Origin: Cyanodermella asteris
Taxonomy: Eukaryota > Ascomycota > Lecanoromycetes > Ostropales > Stictidaceae
NCBI GenBank assembly: GCA_900618795.1
Contig: UYJD01000007.1
Coordinates: 56,792 to 120,791 of the forward strand
DNA length: 64,000 bases
Reading direction: 5' to 3'
Positions 61,156 through 64,000 of the stretch are shown piece after piece. How positions within the stretch are numbered: position 1 is the first letter of the stretch; each line of letters starts with the position of its first letter. The notes under the pieces were generated by a model, which saw only the letters and a list, made by a program, of their open reading frames with translations, ran no database searches and had not been told where the DNA came from. A program made the translations under genes and the position numbers.

Positions 61156-64000
61156 GGCGGCAAGAATCTTTCAGGATCGAAAGGAGAGTGTATAGAAGGA
61201 CGGCAATGCCTCGCGATGGGAGGTCAGTAGACGACGACGAAGGAACAGGGCAGTAAGTCGGACTTTGCGGGCAGCAAAACGAGCAAACACAGGAGATGAG
61301 GTGCCATAGTTTCTTATTATGAACAAGAAGATCGGTTGGTCTGGAGAGCGATGGGCGTCGATTGGCCAGCCGGCGCGGCCAGACGCACATGCAAATTATT
61401 GGCAGCAGCTGCCCCAGATTGTGATGGAACCGAAGCGGAAGGAACAGCTCACAATTCAAACATCGAGCCTCGGGGCAGGAGCAGCCCGGCGGGGGCGCGA
61501 GCCAATGACAGCGCCGTCTCTGGCGTGGCGCCAATCCACTGCCGTCCCTGGAGCTCGGAGCTCCACGACGCGTCTCGACTCTTGACAGAGTTGCCATGAT
61601 GCAACTCGCCTTCTTTAAAAGAACATTGATAGCAGTGACAGTACCGATGCAGGTGTAGATGATTGCATCACCACGAACGTCGAAGGCGCTTGCGATTCTT
61701 CGAGAAAACCAGACCAGATCATTGTACGAAGCAGACGACGTCCAGTTAGTGCGACGGCTTTGCGATATTGTTTCCACCTCGGGTCACTTGTGCCCTCTGA
61801 TTTCTGACCCATTCGGGCTGGCTTGGCACCGCTAGGCCCGCTTGAGACATGTCCTCGAGCAGTGCGTCGCCCAGAAAAGCCTCCAAGTGTGCGCCTCCCT
61901 AGTCACCATCGCGGACCTAAAGTCCATATCATGTTCTCCGTGCGCCGCGCCATCGACGGCATTCTTGCTTGACGCACATCCCGACCCCACCTCGTTTCCA
62001 AGGAATTTTAGAACGTTTTTGTCGCCACCGAAAGCTTCCGCTATGCTCATTACACAGTTGGTCTCGTGCCTGCGTCTTAGCATCAGAGCTTGGCGCTCCA
62101 ATTATCTCCGACCTGAGCAGTGAGCGCTCATATGCTAGTGGGGCTGAGGCTGAAGGACCCACCTGGAGCCACTTTCATTGCCGAATTTCCATGAGCCTGT
62201 CGACTACTGCTCGAATAGGACCCTTCTTACGCTCTCGGCATTCGCGAACCTAGTTACTCGTCATCATACAAAGAATTCAACAGCTTCCGCGTCGGATTTT
62301 GAACACGGCGCTATCCACTGTGGCGGTCCGGATCTTGCGGATAGAGGTTTTGTGGCCAGGCCCTCGACTAGAGTTCAGTTTACGGCATAGGCCTCAAAGC
62401 TCCCCATCAGGTCTCAAGGCCTTGCTTGTCATGCTAGACCAGAGTCCAAGAGTCTGCTGCCTCACCTGACTCTGTCGACCTGCTAGATGTCTTGTACGAG
62501 CACGGGCAAAGGTCGTGGAGACCAGCTTGCGGACCGAGTTTGCTTGCTCAAAATCGCCACTCGCCTTGTACATGTACATTCTCGGCCATATATGTCTGCG
62601 TGTGGTGAGGCAAATGTGATACGGCAAGAACGCGTCATGTCCGGAAGGCGAGAGCCCTCTTGAGCAAGTGCGGCAAGTGCACGAAGATGTTTCCATGGAG
62701 CTCCCGATGTTCTATATCTCACTGGCTGTAGTCCTTTCCAGTAGAGGCCTGTGTGATCTAAAGCTCTGCGCCGATGCTAAAACTTATTTCCGAGCTTGCT
62801 CTTACATGCTTGCAGCACACGCTTGACGGTATTGGCAGACCACACTCTCACAATGCCAGCGATAACGTATTCCTAATTCTTTCTGGGACAGGCGAACTAC
62901 CTGCAAGTCCATTCGCCAAATTGCGAGCCAGGAAATCCGCTCCAGCTCATCGCTGGCTCTCATCGGCGATCGGTTTGCATGGGCATAGGCCGGTGTTAAA
63001 GCACTTCCTTCCAATTCCACAGTAAAATGATATCAGATCCAATGAGTCAAAGCTACTCATCGCCTGTCTTCAGATATCCATATCCAGCCCAAGTCGCCTT
63101 GGAATTGTGTAGCTCGGTCGACATGGTTAGCGAAGCCAATTCTCGTGGTTGTCCGGTCTGATCAGAATTTGGACAATAATGCTGCTGCTCAAGATGCGTT
63201 TGGCCAACTTGCCGGACACGATGTTGTGGACTCAAGACACTTCACAGACACTTGCAGAGCTGAGCTATTGTTGACATCAGGTCACTAATTCCATGATTGT
63301 GCGCATTGAAGTCGTAACGGGTCAGCTACTCTCCCAAATCACGGGCCCGACTGCAGTCTCCACGAGGACAATAGCCCTCTCCCTTGCCCATAGGAAGAGA
63401 GATAAAAGCGCGATCAGCAGCCGGAACTTAGTCAGAGTTCGAGCCGAACACCTTCCGATGGCTTGCTGGGTTACAATGGAAGTGTTTTGTTTTCAGCACT
63501 TAATGTACAGCGTACGAATATCAAAGCAACAGTAGACAGTCAGTTGAAATTGATAGGAACTGAGAGGGGCGAAGATAGCGGAATGCGCGTCTTGCCAGCA
63601 TCTGTGGAAAGATTCATCATGTGCACGGCTGCGTGTGCAACTGTGATGCCTTATCGTGGACTCTGCTGAAATTTGGCACCAACATTGCAAGTTGAAAGGA
63701 GAAACGGACCCATGAAGTGCCACACATCCTGGCCTCGAGTTCGGTCGAAGGTTTCTCAGTGTCAGGCGGCTTGAACAACGGCTTGGCGCGCTAAACCCTT
63801 TTGGCTAGGGCAGACATTTGCGCTTTGCCCACAAACTCGCCCGCCTGCCTCAAAGTCTTGCTCGCCGGAACCTCGACAACCCACTACTAACCCAATTCCC
63901 AGCAGAACAATTCAAGGTGAGCATTATCAAAAATGACAATGGCCTTGCAATCGGTTTAAGATGTCTTGATCGCAATTACAGCATTTTCTCGGTGTCCCGC
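61156..64000. other. Gene-poor right end, 2.8 kb
   Basis: The first part is the CFEM promoter. No gene is supportable across the rest. Near 63924-63981 a GTGAGC...ATTACAG pair could be an intron in the 5' leader of a plus-strand gene beginning beyond the window; this is a guess. Confidence 0.45.

Overview
The window looks like euchromatic nuclear DNA of a filamentous ascomycete (Pezizomycotina; a Dothideomycete is my best guess, by inference only). The reasons are short introns of about 45-70 bases with fungal branch points (CTAAC, CTGAC), compact genes on both strands, and families typical of moulds: HET-domain, CFEM and PTH11-like rhodopsin-fold proteins, a Bck1-type MAPKKK, histidine acid phosphatase, GH5 and feruloyl-esterase-like secreted enzymes. 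I saw no LTR element, virus-like element, DNA transposon, CRISPR array, tRNA or rRNA gene.

Layout. 0.9-11 kb: an F-box-like gene and the broken tail of a paralogue, a secreted CE1/feruloyl-esterase-like enzyme, a PTH11-like membrane protein and a three-exon secreted GH5 glycanase. 13-18.3 kb: a single-exon 1729-residue MAPKKK of the cell-wall-integrity pathway. 19.5-24.1 kb: a carboxymuconolactone-decarboxylase-like enzyme and a HET-domain protein. 25.7-31.1 kb: two long, disordered, probably nuclear proteins in the same orientation, the first with an AT-hook. 31-42 kb: a gene-poor tract with a 25-base assembly gap, a LaeA-like methyltransferase with a long tail, a phytase-type phosphatase, a decayed second methyltransferase and a DUF3237 gene next to a 12-bp minisatellite. 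43-61.2 kb is dense and mostly housekeeping: a coiled-coil protein, PAN3, a UBX protein, a divergent pair sharing an uncharacterised C-terminal motif, an M20-type amidohydrolase, ribosomal protein eS10, SDE2, a GET2-like protein and a secreted double-CFEM protein. The last 2.8 kb holds no gene I can support.

How the parts relate. I see no obvious biosynthetic cluster. Secreted wall- and nutrient-acquisition enzymes (esterase, GH5, phosphatase, CFEM) are interspersed with mRNA decay (PAN3), splicing (SDE2), translation (eS10), tail-anchored protein insertion (GET2) and ubiquitin-linked (UBX, F-box) functions. eS10 and SDE2 share a 312-bp divergent promoter.

The most unusual items are: the eS10 start codon split by an intron (AT|G); the divergent gene pair ending in the same alternating hydrophobic motif, one copy fused to LEA-like 11-mer repeats; an open frame inside the long PAN3 intron; a UBX protein lacking the UAS domain; a probable GC-AG intron in the GET2-like gene; and a 180-bp tract of exactly fifteen 12-bp units. 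All splice sites are read by eye from phase, consensus and protein continuity; none is backed by transcripts.
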